Below, in pieces: positions 52,373-60,896 of a stretch of 64,000 bases of DNA (positions within the stretch are counted from its first letter, which is position 1; every line of letters starts with the position of its first letter). Under the pieces are notes generated by a model. That model was not told the origin of the DNA and searched no databases. It saw nothing but the letters and a program-made list of their open reading frames with translations. This DNA comes from Rhodoferax sp. (GTDB lineage: Bacteria; Pseudomonadota; Gammaproteobacteria; Burkholderiales; Burkholderiaceae_C): assembly GCF_028688795.1 (NCBI RefSeq), contig NZ_JAQTXM010000004.1:1-64000 (forward strand), given 5' to 3'. The position numbers and the translations under genes were made by a program.

Positions 52373-53305
52373 GTGTTTGAAATGCTTCTTTTGAGTAAGA
52401 AAAAAATAGCTGGTGTTGTCCCATTTGCTTGGTTTGCCGGTGGTTATATGGCAGACAGTGTCGACATAAGTACATCAGAAAAGTACCTGTACGACAGCAA
52501 TACCGTGATTCCTGGTAATTCGTTGTCGCTGGCGCGATTTTGCATGACCAGTTGCGGCAATGCGGTAGGTGGAATTGCTACAGGCGGTTTCACTATGTCA
52601 GACCAACAACACCAAGCGGTCACAGACAAATTGAACTATGCTACAGGTGTAGTTTCGATGGGTACAGAACTATCTGAACCCCTAGAAGGACCTGCAGCCG
52701 CAGGTACGGTGCAAGTAGGACTCATCGCTGCTGGAGGAAACAACGCCGGCTTTAGGCTGTATTCGAAATGGTACACCTATTCGAATGACGTCATGACATC
52801 TGGAGCCAACTTAATCACGCCTAGGTATTTACTCGGAGCGGTGGGTAACTCTACTGTGGCGTACTTTGCTGGCGGCCACATGAAGTCTGCAAAAACCACG
52901 ATTCTGACCAGTGCCGCTGAACGCTATGTGTACGCAGGTAATGTGGTCACATCGTCAGCGTCCCTCAGCATTGCGCGCTCCTTTATTGGTGCATGCGGAA
53001 ATACTGAGTACGGAATACTGGCTGGCGGCTTTAACAACATTGCAGACCATTCAGTCACGGAAAAGTACACATATGCCACCAACACTTTGACACAAGCTAC
53101 AAGCTTACCGTTTTCGATCAGTTGTTTAGCGGGTGCTGGGAATACAGAATTTGCCCTGTTTGCAGGTGGTGACAGCAGCACCGTTGTGTCTAATCAAACA
53201 CTTAAGCGTGCCTATGCAACTGAGACATATGTCGCAGGGAGTTCTTTGTCAACTCCTCGCGCTAACGCCGCACCATTGAGCAGTACACCAGGATGGATAG
53301 GATAA
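52373..53305 (+). CDS. Kelch-like beta-propeller tail protein 1
   Basis: GTG 52373 has AGGAGG 6 nt upstream. The 310-residue product has about six repeats of 45-55 residues built on (A/S)xxx(Y/F)xxx(A)GG..., ...EKYxYxxNxxxxxxSLxxxR, ...GN, the layout of Kelch-type propellers found in phage tail proteins. It begins MFEMLLLSKKK, shared with the two paralogues at 53451 and 55302, and ends STPGWIG. No membrane segment or signal peptide is seen. Such proteins bind host surface structures; host specificity is inferred. Confidence 0.75.
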   Translation: MFEMLLLSKKKIAGVVPFAWFAGGYMADSVDISTSEKYLYDSNTVIPGNSLSLARFCMTSCGNAVGGIATGGFTMSDQQHQAVTDKLNYATGVVSMGTELSEPLEGPAAAGTVQVGLIAAGGNNAGFRLYSKWYTYSNDVMTSGANLITPRYLLGAVGNSTVAYFAGGHMKSAKTTILTSAAERYVYAGNVVTSSASLSIARSFIGACGNTEYGILAGGFNNIADHSVTEKYTYATNTLTQATSLPFSISCLAGAGNTEFALFAGGDSSTVVSNQTLKRAYATETYVAGSSLSTPRANAAPLSSTPGWIG

Positions 53306-53323
53306 CTACAGACTAGTGTAATC

Positions 53324-53362
53324 AGCATAAATGCCTGGGCATCACCCAGGCTTTTATGCTAT
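53324..53362 (+). terminator. terminator of the GCATAAA family
   Basis: AGCATAAATGCCTGGG (53324-53339) pairs with CCCAGGCTTTTATGCT (53345-53360). Almost the same sequence follows the next tail gene at 54421. Confidence 0.88.
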
Positions 53363-53450
53363 GGCTTATGTGACGCTGTCGCAAATTTACAAATATCAGA
53401 ATCAGACAAACTGACTTTTTGGTATTATTGATTTTATAGGAAATTGGAAC

Positions 53451-54380
53451 ATGTTTGAATTATTGTTGTTGAAAAGAAGAACGAGCGGCACCACGTACAG
53501 TGGCCCTCACTACGCGCTATTAGCCGGTGGCGCAGGGTATCCGTATGGTTTAAAGTCTTCGCAAAAGTACTTTTTTGATGCAGATAACATAGTAAGCGCA
53601 ACCTCATTAATCGCCGAAAGGTATGGACATACTGCCACCAGTAGCATCACTGATGCGTATTTTCAAAGCGGGCGCGCTGCGAGTGGTATTCTCAATACTT
53701 CTGAAAAATTTTCATATTCTGCAAACACAGTCTCGCAAGCAGCGCTGCTTGCAATCCCGAGATACTATGCTGCTGGAGTGGGTAATGATAGCGTTGGAAT
53801 CATAGGCGGAGGGCAAAACGGAGTAGTGCGTTTTTCCAGCACTGAAAAATACACGTACTCCAATCAAAGCGTTTCTCCGGGCGTGAGTTTATCAGCTCTC
53901 AGAGACGCGCCTGCCGCAGTAGGTAATTATAATTACGGATTATTTTCTTTAGGTAACAACCCTACACTTCTAGTCACTTCAGAAAAATACCATTATTTCA
54001 CCGACACGCGCACAATGGGTGCGTCGCTGGCAGTGGGGCGATCATGGGCTGGCTGCATTGGTAATAATTCTTTTGGTTTATTTGTTGCAGGATCGAAAAG
54101 CTATTCGAACGGCCAGGCTTCTGTAAAGAACGTTGACATTTATAACTATGCGAGTGATGTCGTTTCTGTTGGTAGTTCAGCCGCAGTCGCCCGCTGCGCA
54201 CACGTAACTGCCAGCACACCCACAATGGGACTAATCACACTAGGAAGCAACGGGTATGTGGTCATAAACACCACTGAAAAAATAAACTTTTCGTCAATGT
54301 CGTGGTCCGCTGGTACCACTATGTCACCCTCTAGAGAATCCTTAGCTGGTGCATCCAGTTTACCCAGCTGGACAGCATAA
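53451..54380 (+). CDS. Kelch-like beta-propeller tail protein 2
   Basis: The 309-residue paralogue of the genes at 52373 and 55302 starts MFELLLLKRRTSG and ends SLPSWTA. Repeats of the form STEKYTYSNQSVSPGVSLSA and TSEKYHYFTDTRTMGASLAV are visible, with GGG/AGG turns between. ATG 53451 has TAGGAAATTGGAAC upstream. Strong divergence in loop residues against the paralogues suits selection for different receptors, which is inference. Confidence 0.75.
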   Translation: MFELLLLKRRTSGTTYSGPHYALLAGGAGYPYGLKSSQKYFFDADNIVSATSLIAERYGHTATSSITDAYFQSGRAASGILNTSEKFSYSANTVSQAALLAIPRYYAAGVGNDSVGIIGGGQNGVVRFSSTEKYTYSNQSVSPGVSLSALRDAPAAVGNYNYGLFSLGNNPTLLVTSEKYHYFTDTRTMGASLAVGRSWAGCIGNNSFGLFVAGSKSYSNGQASVKNVDIYNYASDVVSVGSSAAVARCAHVTASTPTMGLITLGSNGYVVINTTEKINFSSMSWSAGTTMSPSRESLAGASSLPSWTA

Positions 54381-54420
54381 ATCCCACGCAACGACTAATA
54401 CCTTGTAAGTCAATGTAATC

Positions 54421-54460
54421 AGCATAAATGCCTGGGCGTCACCCAGGCATTTATGCTATG
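54421..54460 (+). terminator. terminator of the GCATAAA family, near-copy of 53324-53362
   Basis: AGCATAAATGCCTGGG (54421-54436) pairs with CCCAGGCATTTATGCT (54442-54457). The unit, with flanking TGTAATC, is almost identical to the terminator after the preceding tail gene, supporting cassette duplication. Confidence 0.88.
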
Positions 54461-54491
54461 TCTTGTTTGGCAACATTAAAGAAAGAGAATT

Positions 54492-55298
54492 ATGCAAATT
54501 TATGGACTCAATGACCGAGGTCATCCTGTCAAGCTTTTGCAACGCGCACTCAATGAGAAACTCAAACGTAATTTGGTCTGTGATGGTCACTTGGGCAGAG
54601 TAACGCAAGCAGCCATATTACAGTACCAGGAACAGCAAGGCATCGATGAAGAAGATGCGGACGGTGCCTGCTACGGTGAAAAGACACAAAGCTCAATAGG
54701 TCCATTTATCGAAAAGCGATACCTTCAAGAAAACGATTTCGAAAAAGCAGCCAAAGAATTGGGTGTGGACATCGCCAGTGTTAAAGCCATAACACAGGTT
54801 GAAGCTAAAGAATTCGGCTTTTTGCCGAATGGCTTTCCTGTAGTGCTTTTTGAGCGACACAAGTTCTATCAGATGTTGGCCAAACATCGTGGAGCTGGTT
54901 TAGCGGCTGCTATGGTCAATATCAATCCTGGTGTTTGTAATCCGCAAGCCGGTGGCTACGTGGGCGGAGCAGAAGAAGTCAAACGGCTAGACACCGCTCG
55001 CACTATTGACGAAACCTGTGCTTACCTGTCGGCTTCCTATGGCTTATTCCAGATCATGGGCTTTAACTATGAGGCTTGCGGATTTGCCAACGTACACGCT
55101 TTTGTGGATGCGATGAAGCGCTCGGAAGATGATCAGCTGATGGCGTTTGTCAACTTTATGAAAGCAGACAAGAAATTGCACTCAGCCGTTAAAGACAAAG
55201 ACTGGACAGAGGTTGCCAGGCGCTACAATGGTCCAGCCTATGCCAAGAATCAATACGACGTGAAATTGGCTGCGGCTTATAGTTCATTTAAAGGTTGA
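54492..55298 (+). CDS. endolysin: peptidoglycan-binding domain plus N-acetylmuramidase
   Basis: The 268-residue enzyme has an N-terminal PG_binding_1-type domain (about 5-68; RALNEKLKRNLVCDGHLG then GRVTQAAILQYQ). It is followed by a DUF3380-type N-acetylmuramidase domain (about 80-268) with QVEAKEFGF (E104 likely catalytic), VLFERHKFY, SYGLFQIMG and ARRYNGPAYAKNQYDVKLA. This modular N-binding/C-catalytic layout is typical of phiKZ-like endolysins. No signal peptide or membrane segment is seen, so a holin or other release route is expected. It lies between tail-protein paralogues, and could alternatively be a virion lysin. Confidence 0.88.
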   Translation: MQIYGLNDRGHPVKLLQRALNEKLKRNLVCDGHLGRVTQAAILQYQEQQGIDEEDADGACYGEKTQSSIGPFIEKRYLQENDFEKAAKELGVDIASVKAITQVEAKEFGFLPNGFPVVLFERHKFYQMLAKHRGAGLAAAMVNINPGVCNPQAGGYVGGAEEVKRLDTARTIDETCAYLSASYGLFQIMGFNYEACGFANVHAFVDAMKRSEDDQLMAFVNFMKADKKLHSAVKDKDWTEVARRYNGPAYAKNQYDVKLAAAYSSFKG

Positions 55299-55301
55299 GC
55301 T

Positions 55302-56240
55302 ATGTTTGAATTGCTATTGTTGAGAAAGAAGAAAAGTACCCAATCCAGTGGTCCTTATACTTTAATTGGGGGATTGAATTTTGCGGATGTGAATGAATCC
55401 AAAAAGACTTACAAGTACTTTTATGTGGATGACGTATTTTCCACAGGTACTTCACTTAAGACAAAGCGTTGGGTTTGTATGGCTACTGGAAACCTTAGCG
55501 TCGGTATTTTCGCTGGGGGGTATGGGACAAATTCTAAAGAATACCTTAGCTCTACTGAAAAATACCAGTACGATAATAACACAACAATTGCGTCGTTTAA
55601 TTTATCAACAGGTCGATCCTATGGAGCTGGGATAAGTGATAACTTAAATGCTGTTTTTTTCAAGGGAGAGGAGTACGATGGCGTCAATGGATGGCCTAGA
55701 GGAACGGTAGAACGTTATACCTATTCCACTAATAGTAAGATCACAAACTCTTACATCACTCATCGCGCCCAACACTGTTCGGCAAATAACGATACTTTAG
55801 GGATAAATGCCGGCGGCACTTATGGAACCGGTCAATACCCTTCCAGTACCACCACGGAACTTTATAGATTTTCAAATAACGTGCTTTCTATGGGCGCTAA
55901 TTTGTTGGCGAAGCGAGATATCGGTGCAGCGGTGGGAAATATTGCATTTTGCATAATCGCTGGGGGATCTACGTACAATTCGGCTTCTGCCGAAAAATAT
56001 ACATTTAGTAATAACGCCATCGCCTCAACTACTTCGTTAACAAAGAAAAGAGCAGGGTGTTCTGGGTCCGGTAACTCAGAATTTGGATTATTTGTCGGAG
56101 GCGGGGGGCAAACTGGCTCTAGTAATTCCATAGATAGGTATACTTATGCTACCGATACTTGTTTAAGCACATCAACCCTGATGACCGTGGCGTTGGCCTG
56201 GCAGTCAGCCACCTCATCCTCTCCTGGCTGGGCAGCATAA
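55302..56240 (+). CDS. Kelch-like beta-propeller tail protein 3
   Basis: It starts 4 nt after the endolysin stop (MFELLLLRKKKSTQSSGPY), so the pair is co-translated. The 312 residues again show repeats such as STEKYQYDNNTTIASFNLST and SAEKYTFSNNAIASTTSLTK, with AGG turns, ending SSSPGWAA. This copy is more AT-rich than the structural genes nearby and lacks the GCATAAA terminator that follows the other two copies. Confidence 0.75.
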   Translation: MFELLLLRKKKSTQSSGPYTLIGGLNFADVNESKKTYKYFYVDDVFSTGTSLKTKRWVCMATGNLSVGIFAGGYGTNSKEYLSSTEKYQYDNNTTIASFNLSTGRSYGAGISDNLNAVFFKGEEYDGVNGWPRGTVERYTYSTNSKITNSYITHRAQHCSANNDTLGINAGGTYGTGQYPSSTTTELYRFSNNVLSMGANLLAKRDIGAAVGNIAFCIIAGGSTYNSASAEKYTFSNNAIASTTSLTKKRAGCSGSGNSEFGLFVGGGGQTGSSNSIDRYTYATDTCLSTSTLMTVALAWQSATSSSPGWAA

Positions 56241-56311
56241 TTAACATTGCTCCAACACATGGTTTGACGCCCTCTGTCGTTTTGTCAACTCTTACATATC
56301 CGGATTTTACC

Positions 56312-56899
56312 ATGTCTGAAAACATCGAATCTAATGCCGTCTCTGAATCCAGCGGTCAAGTCATCAACAACACTGGCGCTGTTGGCTCCAAAGACAGCTC
56401 GAAAACGAAAGAGCAACCGAAACAAGAAGCAGCACCAGCAAATTCCAGCACTCTGATTGAACAACTGAAAAAGCTGGGTGATCGTGCAGCACTCAATGCC
56501 ATCGACGGGATTAACCAATACATCGATGCCATGAAGCCCGGCAAAGCGGTTAATCCCACTGAAGGCGCACACCAGCAAGTGGTGTTGTATCGCACTCTGC
56601 AAAACATCATCAATGGTGAGCAACCCAACTTCAAGCTGCTGTTTGCCACTGTTCTGAAAATCATCGATGAGAACAGCAAGACCGTTTTCAGCGGCACGCA
56701 CATCTTCCGTTTCATTGATCAAGTGGTCTTGAATGCAGAAGACCGTCAAGCCTTCCTGCGCATTGTCAACCTGTTGATGACGGGTGCTGCGGTTGAAGGT
56801 CGCCAATCGGCTATGCGTCATGTCGACTTCCAACGCTCGCTACAATACGGCGTCACTGAAGAAGGGCGTGTCCGCATTCATTCGTTCTTTAACCGTTAA
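56312..56899 (+). CDS. hypothetical protein, 195 aa
   Basis: ATG 56312 (MSENIESNAVSESSGQVIN) is taken as the start because a longer frame would overlap the tail gene. Codon use changes to GC-richer here. Residues 1-55 are polar, Ser/Lys/Gln-rich and disordered; the rest is helical and globular (LFATVLKIIDENSKTVFSGT). A terminator follows. No family is recognised; the disordered head and well-used codons suggest an abundant virion or internal protein. Confidence 0.65.
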   Translation: MSENIESNAVSESSGQVINNTGAVGSKDSSKTKEQPKQEAAPANSSTLIEQLKKLGDRAALNAIDGINQYIDAMKPGKAVNPTEGAHQQVVLYRTLQNIINGEQPNFKLLFATVLKIIDENSKTVFSGTHIFRFIDQVVLNAEDRQAFLRIVNLLMTGAAVEGRQSAMRHVDFQRSLQYGVTEEGRVRIHSFFNR

Positions 56900-56904
56900 T
56901 TAAC

Positions 56905-56956
56905 GGCATAAGCACTACCCGGAATGGACGCAATTCCATTCCGGGTAGTATGCCGA
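56905..56956 (+). terminator. terminator with GGCATA outer arms
   Basis: GGCATA (56905-56910) pairs with TATGCC (56949-56954), enclosing CTACCCGGAATGG with CCATTCCGGGTAG. Confidence 0.88.
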
Positions 56957-56974
56957 CTGTATTTTTATAAAGAC

Positions 56975-56983
56975 ACATATTAC
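56975..56983 (+). promoter_or_regulatory. early promoter motif opening the small-gene block
   Basis: ACATATTAC, preceded by ATTTTTATAAAG, 38 nt before ATG 57021. It is the same nine bases as before the RNAP beta gene at 40575 and would drive the block 57021-60791. Confidence 0.62.
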
Positions 56984-57020
56984 TTATATGGCCCTTCAAT
57001 CAATCCTCTTAGGAGAAAAC

Positions 57021-57440
57021 ATGGATAATGTTGTTAATGAAGTCAGCGGCGTAGCCGTTGTTATGACTTCTTTGAACCTGCACAATACCTTGCGGCTTTG
57101 TGGGCACTTTGCGCCGCTAGATGCTGACCCCAAGAAGACGGCACATTTGCGCTTTAGCAAAGAAGACCTACAGGCTGCTTTTTCAGTTATCGACGACCTT
57201 ATCGCTGCTGATCGCAAGCGCGTAGCGCTCAACGTAGCCAGCAAGCTGCGTGAAAGTGACATGACACAAGCGCAAGCTGATTTCTTCTTGCGAGAAGCAG
57301 TAAACAACGAACACTGCCTGTTTAGCCTGAATACCTATTGCAAAGATGACAAATACGCACTGACCATCGCTGCGCTGGGCTATGAACCATTGCGCGTGAT
57401 CATTTTCGCAACTTCTGCTGACACCCACGAGTTTGTGTAA
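57021..57440 (+). CDS. hypothetical early protein, 139 aa
   Basis: ATG 57021 has TTAGGAG upstream; ATG 56988 would place the start next to the promoter. The protein is helical (KKTAHLRFSKEDLQAAFSVI) with a central helical Arg/Ala-rich region and a C-terminal beta stretch. It is first of a run of tightly packed small genes behind an early-type motif. Function is unknown; early host takeover is a general possibility. Confidence 0.65.
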   Translation: MDNVVNEVSGVAVVMTSLNLHNTLRLCGHFAPLDADPKKTAHLRFSKEDLQAAFSVIDDLIAADRKRVALNVASKLRESDMTQAQADFFLREAVNNEHCLFSLNTYCKDDKYALTIAALGYEPLRVIIFATSADTHEFV

Positions 57441-58354
57441 TGAACAAAATTGTCCTACCACCGGGCCCTACACCTAAAGCTCTCACTGCCAAGTCTGCGC
57501 TTCGCACGTTGTTGGAACACCAGCTGGCCTTCATCAACACCAACAACAAAAGCGGCTTCCTAGAAACCGATCACTTGGACGACGAACAAGTTGCTGGGAT
57601 TGCTACCGACTTATTGGCTATGGCCAAATTGGAGGTAGTCAGCCTCACGGCTATCAATGAGCTGGTTAAGAAGTCTTCGTATGAAATCATTGGCGAAGAT
57701 GGAGAAGTGAGAACCAAGCGTGCAATTACATTCAAGACAATCGCGCGTCTCTTGGGTTACTCCAACCATAACTCGCTCAAGTATTATGCAAACCCAGGTG
57801 GTCTTGTTGTCAACCGACGCAATGCGGTCAGTGCGACACATCAAATATTTCAACCTAGCCAGAAGGCTTTGCTGGGGTTGATCAAAAAGCCCAGCAACAA
57901 AGACCTGCGTAGACAGGTTAATGAGTATTTGAAGGATGGTCAACTCAGGCTCTCTAACGAAGAGAAAGAACGGTGTGGCATTCTTGCAAATGCGCTCAAG
58001 GAGCTTGACAATACTCAAGGGATTTCTCTCTTTAAGCGAGAAGACTCTGAAGAGCGGCGCGGGCGCATGACATTTAGCAAAGAGTGTTCTGCCTATGCAC
58101 AATACGCAACGCCGGCATTCAAAGACCTGGTGGAATGGATTTGGAAAGAACTCAATGACGTGGTGTTTATCCACAGCCCACACAGCGGTGAGCCTGCATC
58201 AATTGACAAGCGTGTTGTGGGTCTTTTTGAATGGACTTACAACATCCTTATCGCAAGAACTTCCCCGTATTCCCTCGCGAATTACAACGTAACCATCACC
58301 CTGGAGAACATTCGCTTTATCTTCAAACCCTACAAAAAGGCAACAAATGGCTAA
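57440..58354 (+). CDS. hypothetical early protein, 304 aa
   Basis: The start overlaps the previous stop by one base (TAATG). The protein is basic and helical, with a Lys/Arg-rich middle (RLSNEEKERCGILANALKEL) and a Trp-containing segment (KDLVEWIWKELNDVVFIHSP). The basic character suggests nucleic-acid or ribosome contact. No domain is recognised. The next gene starts within its last codons. Confidence 0.6.
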   Translation: MNKIVLPPGPTPKALTAKSALRTLLEHQLAFINTNNKSGFLETDHLDDEQVAGIATDLLAMAKLEVVSLTAINELVKKSSYEIIGEDGEVRTKRAITFKTIARLLGYSNHNSLKYYANPGGLVVNRRNAVSATHQIFQPSQKALLGLIKKPSNKDLRRQVNEYLKDGQLRLSNEEKERCGILANALKELDNTQGISLFKREDSEERRGRMTFSKECSAYAQYATPAFKDLVEWIWKELNDVVFIHSPHSGEPASIDKRVVGLFEWTYNILIARTSPYSLANYNVTITLENIRFIFKPYKKATNG

Positions 58355-58646
58355 GATACTCACTCTGGAAGAAGCGCAAAAGCGCTTAGAAGAACGCCAG
58401 GTTGTCACGGATGTCTGGTTTGGCGATTGGGATACCTATCGCACAGCTGTGATCTTTACAGACGATCACTGCTTAAAGAACACCTATGGCTTCAAGACCT
58501 GGGTACCGTGCACTACGCGACTGGGAGTCAACCAAGTTAAGACCATGGAAGATTACATTCGCCACTTTGAGAAAGACGAAAAGATCCTCTGGTCTGAAGA
58601 AGAAGTCATCGAGTTTCGTAATTCCCTGCGCGATAAACCATGCTGA
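58347..58646 (+). CDS. hypothetical early protein, 99 aa
   Basis: ATG 58347 overlaps the previous stop by 8 nt. The small protein has an N-terminal charged helix (LEEAQKRLEERQVV), an aromatic-rich beta core (WFGDWDTYRTAVIF) and an acidic C-terminal helix. No family is recognised. Confidence 0.6.
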   Translation: MAKILTLEEAQKRLEERQVVTDVWFGDWDTYRTAVIFTDDHCLKNTYGFKTWVPCTTRLGVNQVKTMEDYIRHFEKDEKILWSEEEVIEFRNSLRDKPC

Positions 58647-59146
58647 TCCAGCTGAGTCTTTTTAAGTTAATTGCAGAGCATCGTGGTATTGAACTGGCTA
58701 CTGAGAACCTGAAATGGTTGAACGAGGCTCAGGTGTTTGGTTGTATCCCATTCAAAGACCTGTTGCTTCGGCTCAGAGACATCCGCCAAGCCCACGCATT
58801 GCTCTTGTGTGCACACGAAGACTACTCCTTGTCACAAGAGCGCCTGAAGGCCGTTTCGTTGGCTTGGAGAGGCATTGTAAGGACGCGCATCACCAACGCA
58901 CTCAGAAAGGACACGCACCTCCCTGAACCAGTGACAACCACTGCCTTACAAGTAAGAAAGGCTGAGGAAGCATATTGGGCAACAAAGAGCAACACAGGTG
59001 ACGCGTTGGTTGCATTGTTGCACTATTGTCATGTCAGTATTCTGTACCTGGCTGAAAAGCATTTTGGTAACCATACGACATTCTTCATCACCTCATCGCT
59101 TTACTGCGATTTGGTACGCGATTTCAATCGAGCCATCTATTCTTAA
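58640..59146 (+). CDS. hypothetical early protein, 168 aa
   Basis: ATG 58640 overlaps the previous stop by 7 nt. The product is helical, Leu/His-rich, with a basic segment (AWRGIVRTRITNALRKDTHL) in the middle. No domain or membrane segment is recognised. Confidence 0.6.
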   Translation: MLIQLSLFKLIAEHRGIELATENLKWLNEAQVFGCIPFKDLLLRLRDIRQAHALLLCAHEDYSLSQERLKAVSLAWRGIVRTRITNALRKDTHLPEPVTTTALQVRKAEEAYWATKSNTGDALVALLHYCHVSILYLAEKHFGNHTTFFITSSLYCDLVRDFNRAIYS

Positions 59147-59163
59147 ACCCTTTGGAGAAATAC

Positions 59164-59436
59164 GTGAAAACTGTTTACACCTACCAGTCTGATTCCGATG
59201 CTCTTGTGGCTTTTGCCACAGTCATGAAACGAATCGAGAACGCTCAAGCAGGAAAGCCGCTTTACGTCAAGCCTGGGTACATGAATTGCATTCAGGCTAC
59301 TCTGCATTCTCCGTATGGGGAAACAGTTTTTCAAATTGTAAAGGCCTTAAATGGGAATACGTGGGATCTTCAATTTCCCGAGGAAAGCCCGTGGCTGAAC
59401 AAAACCTCAACCCCTACATACATCTGGTCGTTTTAA
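59164..59436 (+). CDS. hypothetical early protein, 90 aa
   Basis: GTG 59164 has TTTGGAG 7 nt upstream; the in-frame TTG at 59152 lies in that binding site. The protein is small, with an N-terminal helix (SDSDALVAFATVMKRIENAQ) and beta strands with a Tyr/Trp-rich C-terminus. No family is recognised. Confidence 0.6.
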   Translation: MKTVYTYQSDSDALVAFATVMKRIENAQAGKPLYVKPGYMNCIQATLHSPYGETVFQIVKALNGNTWDLQFPEESPWLNKTSTPTYIWSF

Positions 59437-59462
59437 CAGCATCTTTTTAAGAGGAATTCGCC

Positions 59463-59825
59463 ATGCAAGTCACTTTCACTTTTGAAGCAAAAACAAAAAT
59501 AAAGTTGTATTCGGAACTCCTTCCTGTTTTGATTTATATGCACAAGGCTGGTGTGTATAACCATGTGCATCCCATCACCAAAAACTCAGTGTCGATGAGC
59601 ATCACGGGGCTGAATAGTAAAACACACATCGAGGGCCTGATAAAGAAAGTGTCAGCCATGTCGGAAATCATTGTAGTAGCAGTGATTATCGGCCACCAAT
59701 ACGCTGCCGATGGCTGGCATGACGATGACGTGACTAAACGCCTTTCTGAATTGCAGACTACACAAGTTGGGCACGCTGTCCATGCTCCCGCTCACACATT
59801 AGAGAATGGCGGTTTAAGCAAATGA
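59463..59825 (+). CDS. hypothetical early protein, 120 aa
   Basis: AAGAGGAATTC precedes ATG 59463. The protein pairs beta strands (MQVTFTFEAKTKIKLYSEL) with two helices and has a His/Ala-rich C-terminus. Its stop overlaps the next start by 4 nt. Function is unknown. Confidence 0.6.
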   Translation: MQVTFTFEAKTKIKLYSELLPVLIYMHKAGVYNHVHPITKNSVSMSITGLNSKTHIEGLIKKVSAMSEIIVVAVIIGHQYAADGWHDDDVTKRLSELQTTQVGHAVHAPAHTLENGGLSK

Positions 59826-60457
59826 ACTTCGTATTACCTCTGCCTGTCGAAAGAAATACAGACACGTACGAGGATGCACTTGCTGATGTAACATCGCTAA
59901 ACTTTAATCCGGCATCAATCAAAGAAATACATTTCAGTTTCGATTACCATGCCTATGAAGCCACCGACCAAAATGACTCAGTGCGTCAAGAACCGTATTC
60001 TCAAATAACCCCTCCAACTAATCAAAGGAAAAACATGGAAAAGATCATCAACCTTACCCGCTACCCTGTAACCAAAGAACAAGAAGCCCAGGGTGCCGTG
60101 GAAGCACACGCACGAGAAAAGGTGCTTGAGCTGCTCACTTTCCACACCGCACCCACTTACTTGCAGATCGTCAGCACTGCGGTGGCGCTGGCCAATATCG
60201 CTGTCAAAGAAGATGTGAAGAAAGCTGCAATCGGCGGTCCTGCCTTTCTGACCAGTACCCTGGAATCTGCACTGCTGGCCAATGGGATTGTTCCTGTGTA
60301 CCCGTATTACAAGTCGCAAGAAGTGACAAATGACACACAGGGCGGCGAATCAGTCAGTGTGGTGGTCGCCAATCACATCAGCTATGTGGAAGCATTGCTT
60401 CCACATTCAGCAGAAACATCGCGCGAGGAGCTGGATAAACAATGGGATAAGGTGTAA
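59822..60457 (+). CDS. in-frame fusion of two small proteins, with an internal start at 60035
   Basis: Residues 1-71 form a small unit with IHFSFDYHAYEA, which resembles FHFSFDHDAYQN in the gene at 60540. A second unit starts at Met 72 (ATG 60035), preceded by a strong site (AATCAAAGGAAAAAC). It reads MEKIINLTRYPVTKEQEAQG and GGPAFLTSTLESALLANGI, the pattern of a widespread small protein of phages and bacteria of unknown function (MkIiNLTxHxATpeQ... GAPxxMxxLExALxxxGI). Both products may be made from one gene, or the fusion is recent. Neither function is known. Confidence 0.65.
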   Translation: MNFVLPLPVERNTDTYEDALADVTSLNFNPASIKEIHFSFDYHAYEATDQNDSVRQEPYSQITPPTNQRKNMEKIINLTRYPVTKEQEAQGAVEAHAREKVLELLTFHTAPTYLQIVSTAVALANIAVKEDVKKAAIGGPAFLTSTLESALLANGIVPVYPYYKSQEVTNDTQGGESVSVVVANHISYVEALLPHSAETSREELDKQWDKV

Positions 60458-60474
60458 AGCCTTAGTCTAGCCGC

Positions 60475-60513
60475 GCAGTAGCTGTCTCTTGGCAGCTACT
60501 GCATTTTTTTTTG
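60475..60513 (+). terminator. terminator with T9 run
   Basis: GCAGTAGCTG (60475-60484) pairs with CAGCTACTGC (60493-60502), followed by ATTTTTTTTT. Confidence 0.92.
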
Positions 60514-60539
60514 CTGTAACGGTATTTAGAGGAAATAGC

Positions 60540-60791
60540 ATGTCTATCAATTTGCCGTCTCTCCAACAAATCAATCACGCAGTTGAGCAATGCGGCGAGC
60601 CCCTGCAGCTTTTCAATTCCGACCGACCACTGACTACATTTATTCCAAAAAACCAGTTCTTGGAAATGGAGTACGATACCGAAACGCAACCGCCTGGGCG
60701 GGTTTTTCATTTTTCGTTCGACCATGACGCATATCAAAACTGGGTACGCACTAACCAAGAGAGTCACACCGACCACGATGTCTGCCTGTAA
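60540..60791 (+). CDS. hypothetical early protein, 83 aa
   Basis: ATG 60540 has AGAGGAAATAGC upstream. Its C-terminal half, FHFSFDHDAYQNWVRTNQES, resembles IHFSFDYHAYEATDQNDS in the gene at 59822, so the two are probably diverged duplicates. It ends acidic and His-rich. Function is unknown. Confidence 0.6.
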   Translation: MSINLPSLQQINHAVEQCGEPLQLFNSDRPLTTFIPKNQFLEMEYDTETQPPGRVFHFSFDHDAYQNWVRTNQESHTDHDVCL

Positions 60792-60838
60792 GCTGCAAAA
60801 AATGCACTGGAGCAATAGGCTTTATTAAGAAGGTAGCA

Positions 60839-60896
60839 TATTACCCCTACTTCCCTTTTTCTGGGAAGTAGGGGTAATAGCTCTTTATTTTTTTTT
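60839..60896. terminator. bidirectional terminator with T run
   Basis: TATTACCCCTACTTCCC (60839-60855) pairs with GGGAAGTAGGGGTAATA (60863-60879), followed by CTCTTTATTTTTTTTTT. It separates converging genes and contains CATATTAC only as part of the stem. Confidence 0.92.

Noticed and set aside
60838-60846. CATATTAC at 60838 as an early promoter
   Set aside because: It is the left arm of a perfect terminator stem and no gene follows on that strand for more than 1.8 kb.
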